DNA of 64,000 nucleotides, taken from Chitinophagaceae bacterium. GTDB taxonomy: Bacteria > Bacteroidota > Bacteroidia > Chitinophagales > Chitinophagaceae. Under the pieces are notes generated by a model. The model was given only the letters and a program-made list of their open reading frames with translations, made no database searches and was not told where the DNA came from. This document shows, one piece after another, positions 8,795-18,300 of this stretch. The stretch spans positions 38,322 to 102,321 of the forward strand of contig JADLCD010000091.1 in the NCBI GenBank assembly GCA_020847395.1, written 5' to 3'. The translations under genes were made by a program, and so were the position numbers. Position 1 is the stretch's first letter. Each line of letters begins with the position of its first letter.

Positions 8795-9340
8795 CCCCTG
8801 CGGAATTATGGAAAAGGATTTGGCAGGCGGAACATACTTGATATGAGACGATTTTACCTTGCTTATCAGAAATGGCAGGCAGTGCCTGCCAAATTGAGTT
8901 GGACACATTTTGTAACGCTACTTGGCGTTTCAGACGATACTGTAAGAAAGTTTTACGAGAAACAAACTACGCTTGAAAACTGGGGTTATCGTGAATTGGA
9001 AAGACAAATTGATTCTTCCCTGTTTGAACGGCTTGCATTGAGCAAAGACAAGAAAGGCGTTTTGCAACTTTCGGAGAAAGGACATATTGTTTCTAAGCCT
9101 ACAGAAGTAATTAAAGACCCTTATGTTTTAGACTTTCTGAAAATACCGCAAAGCCACCGAATGACCGAGAAAGCCCTTGAACAAAAAATTATTGATAATC
9201 TTCAAATGTTTTTGCTTGAATTGGGAAAAGGTTTTGCCTTTATAGCAAGACAATATAAAATCTCGCTTCGCAATAAGCATTATTACATTGACCTTATTTT
9301 CTATCATCGTATTCTAAAATGCTTTGTACTGATTGATTTG
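8795..9340 (+). pseudogene. DUF1016/YhcG PDDEXK nuclease, 5' part, interrupted by the mobile element
   Basis: This is the upstream part of a YhcG-type gene. Homology is readable from YGKGFGRRNILDMRRFYLAY (from 8807, ahead of the ATG at 8843) through LSWTHFVTLLGVSDD, ENWGYRELERQIDSSLFERL and YYIDLIFYHRILKCFVLIDL. It ends at 9340 on codon 166 counted from that ATG. The following base is element sequence, which adds a foreign tail and stop at 9377-9379. The missing 84 codons resume in frame at 22172. In-frame stops at 8789-8794 mean the first ~80 residues of the family are also lost, so the gene may already have been damaged before insertion. The family is a PDDEXK-fold nuclease found near restriction and mobile loci. 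Confidence 0.82.
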
Positions 9341-9374
9341 TTATGTTGCACCCAACATAACAGGTCTTATGTTG
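9341..9374. repeat. Left-end core-like repeats (TTATGTTG cluster)
   Basis: TTATGTTG occurs at 9341-9348 and 9367-9374, with its reverse complement CAACATAA at 9353-9360. The inner pair, CAACATAA-CAGGTC-TTATGTTG, has 8-bp inverted arms around a 6-bp spacer, the geometry of a tyrosine-recombinase core site. The right end has only one such arm (22158-22165) followed by GACCTC and then host sequence. The 21 bp at 9341-9361 therefore has no counterpart at the other end. Confidence 0.65.
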
Positions 9375-9409
9375 TGTAAGCAGTTATGTGCTGTTGAACT
9401 GCTATTTTG
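9362..9409 (+). repeat. Left terminal inverted repeat of the element
   Basis: The first 35 bp (9362-9396, beginning AGGTCTTATGTTGTG) equal the reverse complement of 22136-22170 exactly. A further 13 bp match at 10 positions. An 11-bp piece, GCAGTTATGTG (9380-9390), recurs inverted at 9442-9452, giving an extra subterminal site on this side. Confidence 0.92.
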
Positions 9410-9461
9410 TACAATGTAGCCAGTTACAATTTTTTTACCAACACATAACTGCCATTGTTTT

Positions 9462-10472
9462 TTATAAATTTTCCAAAAAGGCCATCAGTCCTTTGTCATC
9501 CCGCCAGTGTGTAGCGTTATTGTTTCCCTCGATTTCACAACATGCTAAGGCTCTTGCCTTCATTTCCATGTCAACCTCCGCATAGATATTGGTCGTATTG
9601 ATTGATACATGCCCTAGCCAGGCTCTGATTGTATTCATATCTACACCTGCCTGAAGCAAGTGTGTTGCTGTTGTATGCCGTATGGTATGAGGACTGACTT
9701 TCTTTTGCTTGATTTCAGGAAACTCTTCTGCCACTTGTTTGGCGTACCTTTTTACCATTGCATGGATGCCGAAGCGGGTGATGGGTTGTTTAAGCCGATT
9801 TAAAAAAAGATGATCCTGTGATGATCGCAGGGAAGCTATTGAGTCAAGCTCCAATGCGGTTTGTTTCCATAAAGGGCAACGCCGGGCCTTATTCCCCTTT
9901 CCTCTGATCAATACAGTAGCCACATTTCCTTTTGATGCTCCTTCTATGCTCAAGTCGCTTATTTTAACCTGAGCAGCTTCATCAGCGCGAGTACCCGTGT
10001 TATAGAGAAAAAGTAAAAGTATATAGTCTCGTCGTCCCTGACTATTTTGCCTGTTTGGTGCATTTAATAGTGCATCCATTACCGGTTTTTCAAGATAAGT
10101 GATCAAAGTGTGCTTTGCTCGTTTAAATGGAATCATTTGAACTTGCCGACACCATTCCACGTACTCCGGATTGTGTAATCCAACAAATTTGGCAAAAGCA
10201 TGGATTGCGGCGAGTCGCTGGTTGCGGGTAGTAACCGAACAACCCCTAGTCGTTTCAAGTTCGTTAAGGAAAGCTTTAACGACAGCGTGATCAATTTGCT
10301 CTACCAGCAGTTTGTCGATAGTCTTTTTAGTTTTCTTTGCGGCAAAAGGCAACAATAACCGGAAGGTATCCCGGTAACTTAACTGGGTATTTTTTGACAG
10401 GTTTTTGATGCTGATCAAATATTCCAACAAAATGCGTTTTATCCAGACGCCTATAAATGATATGTCTTTCAT
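9462..10472 (-). CDS. Tyrosine recombinase, third of the trio (RitC-like)
   Basis: This is a 336-aa Xer/phage-integrase-type recombinase. The N-terminal SAM-like domain (about 10-110, LSKNTQLSYRDTFRLLLPF) binds the core arms. The catalytic domain shows Arg in NTGTRADEAAQV, the beta-hairpin Lys in RGKGNKARRCPL, HTIRH, the second His in LGHVSINTTNIY, and the Tyr nucleophile in that last motif. All catalytic residues are present. Its ATG overlaps the stop of the second recombinase (ATGA at 10469-10472), so the three are translationally coupled. It lies closest to the left end, 53 bp inside the 48-bp inverted repeat. Confidence 0.93.
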   Translation of the reverse strand: MKDISFIGVWIKRILLEYLISIKNLSKNTQLSYRDTFRLLLPFAAKKTKKTIDKLLVEQIDHAVVKAFLNELETTRGCSVTTRNQRLAAIHAFAKFVGLHNPEYVEWCRQVQMIPFKRAKHTLITYLEKPVMDALLNAPNRQNSQGRRDYILLLFLYNTGTRADEAAQVKISDLSIEGASKGNVATVLIRGKGNKARRCPLWKQTALELDSIASLRSSQDHLFLNRLKQPITRFGIHAMVKRYAKQVAEEFPEIKQKKVSPHTIRHTTATHLLQAGVDMNTIRAWLGHVSINTTNIYAEVDMEMKARALACCEIEGNNNATHWRDDKGLMAFLENL

Positions 10473-11413
10473 GATTTTTGTGTTTTAGTGTATTCTTCAA
10501 AACGGGCGCTTGCCTCCTGTAAAAGATCACTCGTCATGCTGAGATAAACAGAAGTGTGAGCTAATTGGCTATGCCCCATGTAAACTGATAGTATCGGTAG
10601 TAACTGCTGAACGTCTTTGTTTTCCCGATACCAGTTCAACAGCACGTTAACAACAAAAGTATGCCTCAGATCATGTAGCCTTGGCTGGAAGTGGGCACGA
10701 TCTTCTCGCCTTATTCCTGCATTCTTCCTTATCCTTTCGAAGATGCCCCGAAGTGTATCCGCGTAAAACGGTTCACCATGCTGGTTTAAAAACAAATAGG
10801 CGTTAACCTGTTGCGATTGCTGATGTTCCTTACGCCATTGATGGAATTTTTTCAAGAGTTCTTTTACCTGCTGATTGAATGGTACCAATCTCGATTTATA
10901 GAATTTCGATTGCTGGATCGTGACGACCAGGTTGTTCATATCAATATCACCTAGGGTAATAGACAATGCCTCATTAACTCTCAGCCCCAATGTATACATC
11001 AACACAAGAGAAGTTTGAACCATATAAGGTTCAATATGGCTTTTCAATTTTTGATAGGTCATTGCTCCATCAAAAAGAAGTTTCAGCTCCTGTTGCGAAT
11101 ATATGTACGGCACAAGGCCCTGGGGACGCTTTGGTAATGTCTTCGGCAGTGGCATTCTTGTCACATAGTTCCGAGTTATTGCGTACCGGTATAAGCCTAA
11201 AAGCACAGTGTGCTTAACGAACCATCCTGTGGTTACTGTATTAGATTTTCCATAAAGGAATCGATGTACCATTTTTTCTGTTACAGAACCGATAGCCTTT
11301 TCCGGCCCAACTGCCGAACAAAAAGCCTTTAGGCAAGTCTCGTTCGATTTGAACTTTTCGCCAAGCGATTTTCTATAATGCACATATTGAGTGACTAATT
11401 GATACAGTTTCAT
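10469..11413 (-). CDS. Tyrosine recombinase, second of the trio (RitB-like)
   Basis: I chose the ATG at 11413 because it overlaps the stop of the first recombinase as ATGA, mirroring the next junction; this gives 314 aa. The N-terminal SAM-like domain includes YVHYRKSLGEKFKSNETCL. The catalytic domain has Arg in TLGLRVNEAL, Lys in QQSKFYKSRLVPF, HDLRH, GHS, and Tyr in HTSVYLSM. The core is complete, so the enzyme is predicted active. In trio elements the three recombinases are thought to act together on the two ends; individual roles are not established from sequence. Confidence 0.92.
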   Translation of the reverse strand: MKLYQLVTQYVHYRKSLGEKFKSNETCLKAFCSAVGPEKAIGSVTEKMVHRFLYGKSNTVTTGWFVKHTVLLGLYRYAITRNYVTRMPLPKTLPKRPQGLVPYIYSQQELKLLFDGAMTYQKLKSHIEPYMVQTSLVLMYTLGLRVNEALSITLGDIDMNNLVVTIQQSKFYKSRLVPFNQQVKELLKKFHQWRKEHQQSQQVNAYLFLNQHGEPFYADTLRGIFERIRKNAGIRREDRAHFQPRLHDLRHTFVVNVLLNWYRENKDVQQLLPILSVYMGHSQLAHTSVYLSMTSDLLQEASARFEEYTKTQKS

Positions 11414-13023
11414 AATAAGCCCTCCCAATTTTGTTCAGCAACCTTGCGAAGATTTACCAAGTCTACTTTTGTATAGATCCGTGTTGTTTCTAGCTCCTGA
11501 TGTCCGAGGTGGTCGCTGATTTCTTTTAAGCAAAAGCCTTCATTAATTAAATGGGTTGCGCAGGCATGCCGCAATGCATGAGGGCCAAGATGTTTGATTG
11601 GTAGAGAGAGTGGTTTAAGCCTTCTATTGACAATGGCGTAGATTGCTTGGGCAGTCAAGGGATGATACGGCGAACGCCGGGCGATAAACAATTCTTTCGA
11701 TCTGCAATGCGATGGTCTTACTTCCTTCAGGTACCTCAATATTGCTTCTCCAACAGTTTTGGATAGCGGGAAGATTTGTGGTTTTGACCTTTTTGCCCTT
11801 CTTAAATAAATCTGCTCATTTTTCCAATCAATATCTTGCAACTTCAACCCAGCAACCTCGCTTCTGCGCATCCCATACACTGTAAGCAGTAGTAAGATTG
11901 GATAATCTCGGATATCTGTAGAATAGTCCGTTTGACTATTAGCCACCAACTTTTTTACATCTTCCCAATGTGGCGCGGAAGGAAGTGTTTCGTAACGATA
12001 AACTCGGGGGGACTTAATAGAAGTAGCGATTCCCCTTTGACACCATTTTTGATTCTCGGCGTATCTTAAAAAAGACCGGATTACCGACGCATATGATTGT
12101 ACAGACCTTCTGGAGTATCTATCCACATCGTATTTCATTGTCAGCACCTCGTCGACTGTGCCCGGTAAAATAGCTGCAAACGTCTGCACCCGCGTGCTTA
12201 TAAGAATCAAAAAATTCTTCAACAATGAAGTCCGTATATAAATAGTTTCTTCTGCAAGACCCTGTTCTTGCAACATGTATTCCAAGTATTTATCCAAATA
12301 CTCCTGGAATGGGGTGGCTGGTTTCGGGTCTTCCATTAAACAGCCTAACATTTTAAACCAGTTTACAGCATAATAGATGAACCGTCTTTGGGAGAATTTG
12401 GAATAATTGTTATTCCGTCGAACGACCATTTTGTTTGTAGCCCATTTTTGTGCGGCGTCATTAATCTCTTGGATGGACATCAAGCGAATGCTATAGAACT
12501 TCAGAAAATCCATAATAATCAACAGGTAGGTGGCAATTATACGAAGAGAACCATCTTTAGCTTTTAGATCAGCCCTATGCTGCAAATACTGTAGACGCTC
12601 GTTCAATAACGGGGCAGATGTATGGCGCTTGAGGGCGTGCCTTCGCTCAAATAGATGATTGAACAGAGAGATTTGACCCTCAGAGGGACAGGCTAAATGA
12701 TTGATCCTTTTTAACCAGTTTATGGCAATTGATGTGAACTTCTTTCTACCCGATGGGGAGACTCTTTTTTTCTGCTGATGATGATGTGGCGACTTTGACC
12801 AGGCTGTTGCTGCGTGTTCGATATCGTCAATCGTAACAATTTCATCCTTTTCCAAGCGAAGGAACTGAACAATCCGCAAAAGGTATTCTGCAGCAGTCTT
12901 CAGCGTACCATGGCTACATCCTTTGTCTGCCAGATACTGTAGGTGTTCTTCTCGCTCTTTTAGCAGCGGCGCTTCCAGGTGTTTATTTAAATAATAAGTA
13001 CGCCTGATTAATTGTTGTAGCAT
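11410..13023 (-). CDS. Tyrosine recombinase, first of the trio, with duplicated N-terminal module (RitA-like)
   Basis: At 537 aa this is much longer than the usual 300-400 aa. The catalytic core is at the C-terminus: R386 (GMRRSEV), a hairpin Lys near 411-414, H482/R485 (HALRH), H508 (LGHQE) and Y517 (TTRIYTK). A normal core-binding domain lies at about 235-340. Ahead of it are two related modules of about 100 residues. Both begin APLL.ER (residues 18 and 137), both continue with a helical segment ending in A..W, and both close with a (V/A).NW(L/F)K motif. The duplication may supply extra DNA-binding or protein-contact surface. It is the first gene of the recombinase operon. Confidence 0.92.
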   Translation of the reverse strand: MLQQLIRRTYYLNKHLEAPLLKEREEHLQYLADKGCSHGTLKTAAEYLLRIVQFLRLEKDEIVTIDDIEHAATAWSKSPHHHQQKKRVSPSGRKKFTSIAINWLKRINHLACPSEGQISLFNHLFERRHALKRHTSAPLLNERLQYLQHRADLKAKDGSLRIIATYLLIIMDFLKFYSIRLMSIQEINDAAQKWATNKMVVRRNNNYSKFSQRRFIYYAVNWFKMLGCLMEDPKPATPFQEYLDKYLEYMLQEQGLAEETIYIRTSLLKNFLILISTRVQTFAAILPGTVDEVLTMKYDVDRYSRRSVQSYASVIRSFLRYAENQKWCQRGIATSIKSPRVYRYETLPSAPHWEDVKKLVANSQTDYSTDIRDYPILLLLTVYGMRRSEVAGLKLQDIDWKNEQIYLRRAKRSKPQIFPLSKTVGEAILRYLKEVRPSHCRSKELFIARRSPYHPLTAQAIYAIVNRRLKPLSLPIKHLGPHALRHACATHLINEGFCLKEISDHLGHQELETTRIYTKVDLVNLRKVAEQNWEGLL

Positions 13024-13191
13024 GATTGTCCTCCTTTTCTTCCAAAAGGTAAAGAGGATTGATTAACAACTTATTTCGCTAACGTTGTTTAATGTATGTT
13101 TTGATATAACTATTCAATCTTCTTTCATTGTTTTAACAGTGCGAAGATTGACACTACTTTTTCAATCTTTCGGGAAAACCGTCACCTGGAA

Positions 13192-14160
13192 TCATTCATG
13201 TTTTAAATCGATCTTACCGGTCTCATCCAAACCCGCCCTTAACCCCTTTGCTAATAGTGCAGCGTTTCCTACACCCCAATAATGCAGAAAGAAAATTTTT
13301 GGTTCTTCGTGTACCATGTGGTTGTGAACTGCTACTACTTCAATCCCATTTTCAACTAATGCTTTAATTACAGGCGCTACTTCGTTTTCCAACATGGTAA
13401 AGTCTCCACATACTGCTGCTTTTTCAGGCGAACCTTGCCAAGCAGCCCAGGTATTGAAGCCCATAAATGTGCTTACAGGTATACCATGTTCCAGTAACTG
13501 AATATCGGGTCTGCCAATGGTATATTTATAAACTCCTTTGCTTAATTCACCTTTTTTACCAACGATAGAATCCAGTGTGGCAATATTCAATGTATTTATA
13601 GCACTATCCGCTTTTGGAGATTTTGGATCAACACCCCGCGACGCTGTTACCTTATCAAATATGGCTTTTACACCATTTGCCAATGTCGTAACATCTGAAG
13701 TCCGATCAATATGCATATACATTACATTAGGGTGGTTACGTACAAAATGATTGTGAATAGCAGTGATGGAAAATCCCTGACGTATGACCTCTGCCTGTAC
13801 TGGTTTCAGATCTGTTTCTGTAAGAATAATATCGCCCATAACCATCGCGCTGTCTCCACAAGGGGTAAATGCCGCCCAACTACTTAACCCCATTGGCGGA
13901 ATTATTTTAAAACCGTCAACAACAATCTTAAGATCATTTTGCGGTATGGTTATTTTATACTCACCTTTTTTTTCGGTGCCCTTCATTCCGGTTAACTGCT
14001 CAATCTTTGCAATATCTAGTCTGGTGCTGCCCGGCGCACATTTAATGGGTACGCTTTTTGCATGAGAAGAATCTGGAGTTGGCGCTGCAGATTTGGTCTG
14101 TTGTTGATTGCAGGAATAAAATATTATGCCTGTCAATATAATGATGAAAGCCTGTTTCAT
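13192..14160 (-). CDS. DUF1259 (LppY/LpqO-type) lipoprotein, two domains
   Basis: This is a 322-aa protein with a lipoprotein signal (MKQAFIIILTGIIFYSC), hence periplasmic and membrane-anchored. It contains two DUF1259 repeats. Each has the pattern K(K)GEYKxTI/KGVYKYTIG, then a GLSSWAAF or GFNTWAAW segment, then a HNH-like motif (AIHNHFV; AVHNHMVHEEP). The His-rich motifs hint at metal or small-ligand binding, but the family has no settled function. It is the last gene of the efflux operon, 56 bp after the membrane-fusion gene, so a role in substrate capture or sensing for the pump is a reasonable inference. Some actinobacterial relatives are annotated as lipoproteins. Confidence 0.85.
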   Translation of the reverse strand: MKQAFIIILTGIIFYSCNQQQTKSAAPTPDSSHAKSVPIKCAPGSTRLDIAKIEQLTGMKGTEKKGEYKITIPQNDLKIVVDGFKIIPPMGLSSWAAFTPCGDSAMVMGDIILTETDLKPVQAEVIRQGFSITAIHNHFVRNHPNVMYMHIDRTSDVTTLANGVKAIFDKVTASRGVDPKSPKADSAINTLNIATLDSIVGKKGELSKGVYKYTIGRPDIQLLEHGIPVSTFMGFNTWAAWQGSPEKAAVCGDFTMLENEVAPVIKALVENGIEVVAVHNHMVHEEPKIFFLHYWGVGNAALLAKGLRAGLDETGKIDLKHE

Positions 14161-14216
14161 AATTTATTGTTTTATGAGTGTTTGAAATGGTGTTCAAATC
14201 TTGTACCTGATATTGT

Positions 14217-15341
14217 TTATTTTGAAACGGCAGCAATCACTTTTGTTCCTGTTTTTAACTCCTCGTTCCCTTTTACTGCAATCGTATCTCCTGCTTTCAA
14301 ATCCCCAAATATTTCCTGTTTTTCACCCATATTAAAGCCCGCTCTCACATCTATCCATTGAGCAGTATCGCCCGATATTTTAATTACAAACTTTCGTTCC
14401 AATGTAGTTGCCACTGCAGACACAGGTACAATAAATGAAAGATTGGAACGAACAAAATTGAACTTTACATCTGCATAACTTCCAGACTTCAACTCGCCGG
14501 TAGGATTAGGCACTTCAAATTCCCAGATTTCACTGCGGGTACTGTTATCAATACTGCCCGATTTTCTTACCAGCTTTGCATTATATTTTTTGTCAGGTAA
14601 AGAGCGGGTGGTTAGTTCGCCAACATTATTTGCCAATATAGCATTTGTATAGATTTCAGGGACGGCAACCTGCAACCTTAATGCCGTATTATTTTCCAAT
14701 TCAAACAAGGGTTTTTCATTCGGGTTGCCAACAAATGAGCCTACCACAATATTTCTTTTAGTGATGATTCCGTTATAAGGCGCAATGACGGTTAAATATT
14801 TTCCAATTTGTCGGTACGATGATGCTGCTAACACAGCCGCATTGTAATCCGAACTATCCGCCAACATTTTATTTTTTGTGCTTTCCAGTTCAGATGGTGC
14901 GATTACACCATGACCCTTTGAAGCGGTATTTATGCGTTCGAAATAATCTTTGCTTGAAAGATAACGTGAGTAAGCTGTTTTTACTTTTTCGTTTAACTCC
15001 TGCACACGTGTATTAATTTCAGGCGCATTTATCCATGCAAGCACTTGTCCCTTCATCACCCTTGAACCAATATCAACATTCAGCTTTTTAATATACCCCT
15101 GCACTTTAGCCCTTATTTCAGCATTTTCATTGGGCAATAATTCACCCGGTAATGCAATGGATTTCTTTGCAGAATCTTTATGCAACAAAAAAGCTTTCAA
15201 GGAGTCTGGTTTTGCCTCTTTCTTGTCCGCGTTAAACACTTGTTGCTGTTGTTGATTGCAAGAGATTACAATAACCGAAAGCATAATTAAGACTGACAAA
15301 ACTTTCGCCGGTGGTGATATACAGTTAACTATTTTTATCAT
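14217..15341 (-). CDS. RND efflux membrane-fusion lipoprotein
   Basis: This is the periplasmic adaptor of the tripartite pump. The ATG at 15341 gives a lipoprotein signal ending VIVISC; an in-frame ATG at 15362 would add seven residues. Order of parts: lipoyl half-motif (AEIRAKVQGYIKKLNVDIGSRVMKGQVLAWI), an alpha-hairpin (NTRVQELNEKVKTAYSRYL to SYRQIGKY), the second lipoyl half (LTVIAPYNGIITKRNIVVGSFV), a beta-barrel, and the membrane-proximal domain. The start overlaps the RND stop by 17 bp, indicating translational coupling. It joins the RND trimer to the TolC-type channel. Confidence 0.9.
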   Translation of the reverse strand: MIKIVNCISPPAKVLSVLIMLSVIVISCNQQQQQVFNADKKEAKPDSLKAFLLHKDSAKKSIALPGELLPNENAEIRAKVQGYIKKLNVDIGSRVMKGQVLAWINAPEINTRVQELNEKVKTAYSRYLSSKDYFERINTASKGHGVIAPSELESTKNKMLADSSDYNAAVLAASSYRQIGKYLTVIAPYNGIITKRNIVVGSFVGNPNEKPLFELENNTALRLQVAVPEIYTNAILANNVGELTTRSLPDKKYNAKLVRKSGSIDNSTRSEIWEFEVPNPTGELKSGSYADVKFNFVRSNLSFIVPVSAVATTLERKFVIKISGDTAQWIDVRAGFNMGEKQEIFGDLKAGDTIAVKGNEELKTGTKVIAAVSK

Positions 15342-18300
15342 AAAACAAAGATTGTTCATCATTGGGGTCTAATGATATACTGGTTGATTCTTTATTTCCT
15401 ATTATTAAATTGTAAGCCATTGGTAAAAGCCAAAGGCTGCATAATACACTAAAGAACAAGCCGCCAATAACGGCAATAGCAAGTGGGGCAGTTTGTTTTC
15501 CAGTTTCTCCAAAACCCAATGCCATAGGTATCATTCCGGCAATCATGGCTACATTTGTCATAATGATTGGTCTAAATCTGTTTAGGGCAGCCTCAGATCC
15601 AATTGAAGCAATCTTGTTGTTTGCTTTTGAACTTATTTGTTCTGCAGCCGATACCAGCAAAATGGCATTTGCAACAGCAACTCCAAGCGCCATAATACAA
15701 CCCATAAATGACTGAATATTTAAGGTGTTCCCGGTAAGCCATAACAATAGCATAGCGCCAGCCAGTACACCGGGGAACACGGATAAAATGGTTAAAGACA
15801 ACCGAAATGATTGAAAGTAAGCTGCCAGCATTAACCATATCACCAATGCCGCCAACAACAAACCGATTGATAATTCGCTTATGGTCTGTTCTAATACTTG
15901 TGATTGACCACGCAAATAAACTTTTACACCCTGTGGCATTTCACCCGATTGCGTTATCATTTTTTTTACTGCATCTATTGCATTTCCTAAATCTTTATGA
16001 TAAACGTTTGCTGTTATGGTAATGAACCTTTGCTGGTTTATGCGATCATATTCGCCAATAGAATTTTCCTTTTTCCACTCCGCAACATCCCGCAGATACA
16101 CCGGATTTCCATCGTGTAGGCCAACGGGAATTTGTTCTATTTGTTCAGGGCTATTCATTGCCAATTGTGGATATTCAACCTGTACCTGGTAGGATGTACC
16201 GTTTGTTTTATCTACCCAATATACAGGCTGCGTAAACCTGCTTGATGAAGTGCCTTCTGTAACAGAACGTGCTGCCTGGTCTACCGTTAAACCCATTTGC
16301 CCTGTTCTGATTCTATTATAGTTGATTTGTATAGTAGGATAATCCAATGGCTGAGCAATCTGCAGATCGCGAAGAAAAGATAAGCTGTGTAATGATCGCT
16401 TTAACTTCTCTGCAATATCTCGGCTTTGTGTAAGATTTTTGCCTTGTATTACAACCTCAATGGGATTGGTTGAACCAAGGCTCATCAACTGATCTACCAT
16501 ATCTGCCGGCTCAAATGAAAGTGTAGCATCCGGAATTTCTTTTGATACAGATTTTCGTAAATCTTCCTGTAGTTTTTCTATGCTTATGCCGGCATTTTTA
16601 ACAAGGTTTACTTTTGCTAATGCTTCATGAGGCCCACTTGTATATAAAAAAATGGAATTGATAGCGTAGGTTGGCGGTTGAAGCCCAACAAAAGAAGAAG
16701 TAATACCAACCCTACTATTGCTTGCTTCGTTTATCAGTTGAAGTAATTTTTTTGTGGCATCTTCTGTACGCTCAATTCGTGTACCCACAGGCATCCTTAA
16801 ACGCACCTGCATTTGTCCCGCATCAATTTTGGGAAATATTTCTGTGCCACAGCCCTTGTACGCCACATAAGCAAGCCCTGTTAAAAACAGTATCAATATC
16901 GGCAATAATACGTTTTTTCTTTTATCAAGCTTGCCAATGCTTTCACCAAGCTTTCGTTTCATTTTTTCCAATCTATCATTTTCAACAGATGGCATTCCTT
17001 TTATTATCCAATTAGCAAGCACGGGTACCAGTGTTTGCGAAAGCAGGAATGATGAAATCATTGAAAAGCCAACTGAAATTGAAAGTGGTAAAAACATTGA
17101 GCGCGGCACGCCCGACATAAACAATGCAGGTACAAACACTGCCAAAATACTAAGAAGTATTAATAATTTTGGTGTTGCTATTTCCTGGCATGCATCCCAG
17201 ATAGCTCTCGCCCTGGTCTTCCCAAGTTCAAGATGGTGATGAATATTTTCTATTGTTACAGTAGATTCATCCACCAATATACCTATCGCCAATGCTAAAC
17301 CACCAAGCGTCATAATATTGATGCTTTGACCAGTTAAATAAAGACAAATAACAGCAGAAAGAATTGCCAAAGGAATATTTATTACAACTATCAAAGCACT
17401 ACGCCAGTTTCTTAAAAACAATAGTACCATCAAACCAGTTAACAAAGCGCCTAATGCGCCTTCAATCAATAAGCTTTTAAGCGAATTAACTACATAACCA
17501 GATTGATCAAATTCATAGGATACTTTAATGTCGCCTGGTATAGCAGCCTGCATATCGGGCAATGATTTCTTTATTGATTCAACCACATCCCAGGTAGATG
17601 CATCTGCCCTTTTGGTTACAGGAATATAAACAGATCGTTTACCATTAATAAGCGCATAGCCGGTTGTTACATCGGCACCATTATCAACTGTAGCCACATC
17701 TCTTACCAATATGGCGGTACCGCTTACATTTTTAACTGTACTTGTTTCCAGTTCTTTAAAATTATCTACAACACTGTTAGAAGATGTAATAACGGTTTTA
17801 TCTCCCACACGGATATTTCCTGCCGGAAGAATGGTATTGTTTTTTGCGATTGCTGTCACCAATTCATCTGCCGTTATATTATAACTTCTCAATCTTTCCG
17901 GATCGGCTTTTACTAAAATAGAACGCTGGTTACCCCCAAAAGGAGGAGGTGCAGAGACGCCAGGCAACGCAGCAAACACTGGTCTTACTTTGAATAAAGC
18001 CAAATCCTGTATTTCATTTAGCGATCTTGTTTCGCTGCGAAATACCAGCTGACCAACGGGTACAGAACCCGCATCATATCTCATTACAAACGGAGGAAAA
18101 GTTCCGGGAGGCATGAAAGAGCGGGCACGAGTTGAATAAGAAATGACTTCCGCCATTGCATTTGCCATGTTTGTTCCTTCGTGAAATTGCAGTTTGATCA
18201 AAGCAAGCCCTTGTATGGATTTGCTTTCTACAGCTTTAATACCGGTGATATACAAAAAGTGATATTCATAATAAGAGGTAAGAAACCCTTCCATCTGTTG

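Noticed and set aside
9462..13023. Tn554-type transposon (TnpA, TnpB, TnpC)
   Set aside because: All three proteins are complete tyrosine recombinases, whereas as I recall Tn554 has two plus a small non-recombinase TnpC.
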